From positions 20,684,417 to 20,748,416 of the forward strand of contig OY727101.1 in assembly GCA_963402885.1 (NCBI GenBank): DNA of 64,000 nucleotides, in the 5' to 3' direction. This document shows positions 62,152 through 64,000 of this stretch, piece after piece. Source of the DNA: Antedon bifida (lineage: Eukaryota; Echinodermata; Crinoidea; Comatulida; Antedonidae). Each line of letters begins with the position of its first letter. Position 1 is the stretch's first letter. The notes beneath the pieces were generated by a model that was given only the letters and a program-made list of their open reading frames with translations, had not been told where the DNA came from and made no database searches. The position numbers were made by a program, and so were the translations under genes.

Positions 62152-62369
62152 AGGAAAAAGTATATCGAAAGAACATTGTTATTACAAAAGTTACTCGGTT
62201 ATCGATTGTAAGTCATTAGATATTGTAGTATCATTATTCTAAAAATAGGACCTTGTCTAAAACAGGTTTTATACCTGATAATGTGTTTTTATCCTGTATA
62301 AATATGTTTTAAATAAAATGATTTAAATAAATCCACAGACCGTGACACATTCAGTAAAATGATGCTGTA

Positions 62370-62391
62370 GGCGAGTATTATTGTACTCGCC
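62370..62391. other. Perfect short hairpin
   Basis: GGCGAGTA-TTATTG-TACTCGCC, 8-bp stem with 6-nt loop, in noncoding DNA. Function unknown. Confidence 0.5.
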
Positions 62392-62840
62392 CTTCTTTGG
62401 TTGTTTTGTTACAAGTTCATAACCCAAGTAGCAAATTACAAAACAGACTCCCACGCGTCAACATGCCAGAATAGAACGTTATAATAGGGAGGCTCTGCAA
62501 CCACACAATGCAGAACGATCATTATTTGTAAGGCAGCAAACATTGCATGGCAACAAAATTGATATTGAACTTTTAAACCTGTTTTTTTTTTGTAAACAGC
62601 TACTTTTAAGCCGGTCCCCTTTTCATATTAATTGTAAAGCGTGTTCGTGCTGACGAACATTTCATATTTGTAAATATAAAACAATTAGCTTTTGACCTAT
62701 TATCACGATTTTTACTGTAAATGCGAGATAAATTTAACGAAATTTTGTATAAATAGCAGTTTTAAAAGTTATCATCCGCTCTGTAATTTCGTTTTGCCAT
62801 GCAAAACAGAAGAGAATATTTGTAACGTATTCGTTTCCGT

Positions 62841-63137
62841 TAGAGCTTGGATGGGAGACCATCTGGGAATATCGGGTGCTGTATATGGAGATGGGGTCCC
62901 GTTAGGCATTTGAAATCAGCACTGCTGACTCTCGTGGCAGCCCCTGCATCTAGTATCTGCCTCAGACGTATTGGCTTATGTCTTTCCTCTGGTCAAGGTG
63001 GACGAGAGAAGCCCTTGATCAATGTTAGGACCAATCAAGGTGTTTTAAACAGTCCGGGCTTTGTTTGTATCAAACCTGTTAGTGGCGGTAATTATCGCTG
63101 TTGGTTTCGATTGAATAAAATAAAAATAAAATAAAAT
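62841..63137 (+). mobile_element. 5S-rRNA-derived SINE (SINE3-like), 5' truncated
   Basis: AGAGCTTGGATGGGAGACCA followed by TCTGGGAATATCGGGTGCTG (62842-62881) matches the 3' part of eukaryotic 5S rRNA, including the internal TTGGATGGGAGACC region. About 240 bp of unrelated body follows, then an A-rich tail of AATAAAATAAAAATAAAAT. The 5' half of 5S, with the main promoter elements, is missing, so it is a 5'-truncated SINE copy rather than an rRNA gene. Confidence 0.75.
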
Positions 63138-63289
63138 ATTCGTAATGGTGAAAAACCTCCCTATTACTAAGTTAACGCGTATGAGTTACTGTATTATCAA
63201 TTCAGTTTCAGACAGGCAGTCCACATACAATAGTTACGATTGTTTTATTTTATTAACGCCTGTTAACATTGTTTTTTTATGTTAAAATG

Positions 63290-63336
63290 TCAATACGTAT
63301 GCGCAGTAGCGCCACTTATGCACGCATACGTATTGA
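63290..63336. other. 14-bp-arm hairpin
   Basis: TCAATACGTATGCG and CGCATACGTATTGA are perfectly complementary around a 19-nt loop; pairing resumes weakly with TGTCAATA/TATTGACA outside. Possibly a miniature foldback element. Confidence 0.55.
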
Positions 63337-63834
63337 TATTGACATCTTAAAAACTGCGACGAATTCTAGATCGTTGAGTTTATCCAATAGGTGACCTATC
63401 TCAAGGTCGAAGCCTATAAGTTGAATCTTATCAACATCAGTGTCACCGTTATTCCTATCTATGTCGTATAGTTAATTGTTTTTCCCCGTCGTATTAGTTC
63501 TTCATTTACTCTTTAATCATGTCTCATCGAAGAGGTCAGCAGATAGGTTTCATTTCACCAACAACTAATTAATTCAACATTTTGTTTGAAGTCCTTTGTA
63601 TATTTGTCTAATCGAACGAGGTGGTTTGAAATTGTATTACTGAAGTATTGCGACAGCTTATTTTCTGTAGTAACATTGTACATACACGTATTGTCTATTA
63701 TTTAGAGTCCTGTTTAGACATTTTAAAATTATATTTGAAATCGTTAGAGAGTTTTTATACATGTTTTTGTTATAGGTTGTAGGTGAATTGACTTTGCAGT
63801 TTTGGATGTGTGTAAAACACGATTTGATTGTAAA

Positions 63835-64000
63835 ATGACAACTCCATCAGTAACCCAAGACGTTTGGATGAATGAAGCATGCGAAATTCTCAATACGGAA
63901 CGTTTCTATATTTACGCATTACCAATTCTTTACGGATTTTGTGTAATCGCTTTCTTTGCGAACATCTTCGTTTTAATTCTGATTATTTCTTCTAAAAGGC
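63835..64000 (+). CDS. 5' end of a probable class A (rhodopsin-like) GPCR, cut by window edge
   Basis: Open from ATG at 63835 to the window end (55 codons, no stop). After about 30 polar residues comes a hydrophobic segment YALPILYGFCVIAFFANIFV followed by LILIISSKR. The FFANIFVL pattern places an Asn where class A receptors have N1.50 (usually G-N-x-x-V), and the Ser-Lys-Arg after it fits the first intracellular loop. There is no signal peptide; the N-terminus has no N-x-S/T site that I can see. Ligand class cannot be judged. Other multi-pass proteins remain possible until the rest is seen. Confidence 0.55.
   Translation, partial: MTTPSVTQDVWMNEACEILNTERFYIYALPILYGFCVIAFFANIFVLILIISSKR

Noticed and set aside
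62841-62889. A 5S rRNA gene
   Set aside because: Only the 3' third of 5S is present and it continues into a SINE body with an A-rich tail.

Overview
This is an AT-rich metazoan nuclear window. Genes are split by many short GT-AG introns, transposon remnants are abundant, and the octamer TAGGCCTA is very common outside the left-hand array. These traits suggest a marine deuterostome invertebrate, perhaps an echinoderm; that is an inference from composition and repeat types, not proven. There is no bacterial-style operon, CRISPR array or rRNA operon.

Layout. (1) 1-28933 is a head-to-tail array of about 17 non-autonomous rolling-circle elements (Helitron superfamily, closest to Helitron2/Helentron), each about 1.5-1.7 kb. 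Each ends in a 3' hairpin plus CTAG followed by T. The 5' terminal sequence recurs inverted just before the 3' hairpin (asymmetric terminal inverted repeats). Several members sit inside the T-tract near the 5' end of another. Two related families (GGTTTTCCGC and GGTTATCCGC termini) are nested in the array; the latter carries a tRNA-like SINE segment. No transposase is encoded. (2) 28934-35900 is gene-poor and holds a clean hAT-type MITE with an 8-bp target duplication. (3) 35982-61457 is a three-member, same-strand (minus) calpain cluster. Gene C (61457-55154) encodes a PEF (penta-EF-hand)-only protein of about 202 aa. Gene A (53030-48081) is an 18-exon, about 677-aa full-length calpain whose catalytic Cys, His and Asn all appear to be replaced. 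Segment B (46925-35982) has exons for the end of the beta-sandwich domain plus the PEF domain only, with its last two exons pushed about 7.5 kb downstream by an intron full of GATG minisatellite, 77-bp repeats and a triplicated ~0.9-kb block. (4) 61458-64000 holds MITEs, a 5S-rRNA-derived SINE piece and, at the right edge, the first exon of a probable class A GPCR on the plus strand.

The three PEF cassettes share exon lengths, phases and some intronic minisatellites, so they are local duplicates. A and C also share about 100 bp of 5' flank, which suggests C was derived from A with its promoter while losing the protease and beta-sandwich exons. A plausible but unproven reading is a pseudoprotease together with a PEF-only, small-subunit-like partner born beside it.

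All exon coordinates were derived by hand from splice consensus, reading phase and agreement between the three paralogues; no search or transcript data were available.
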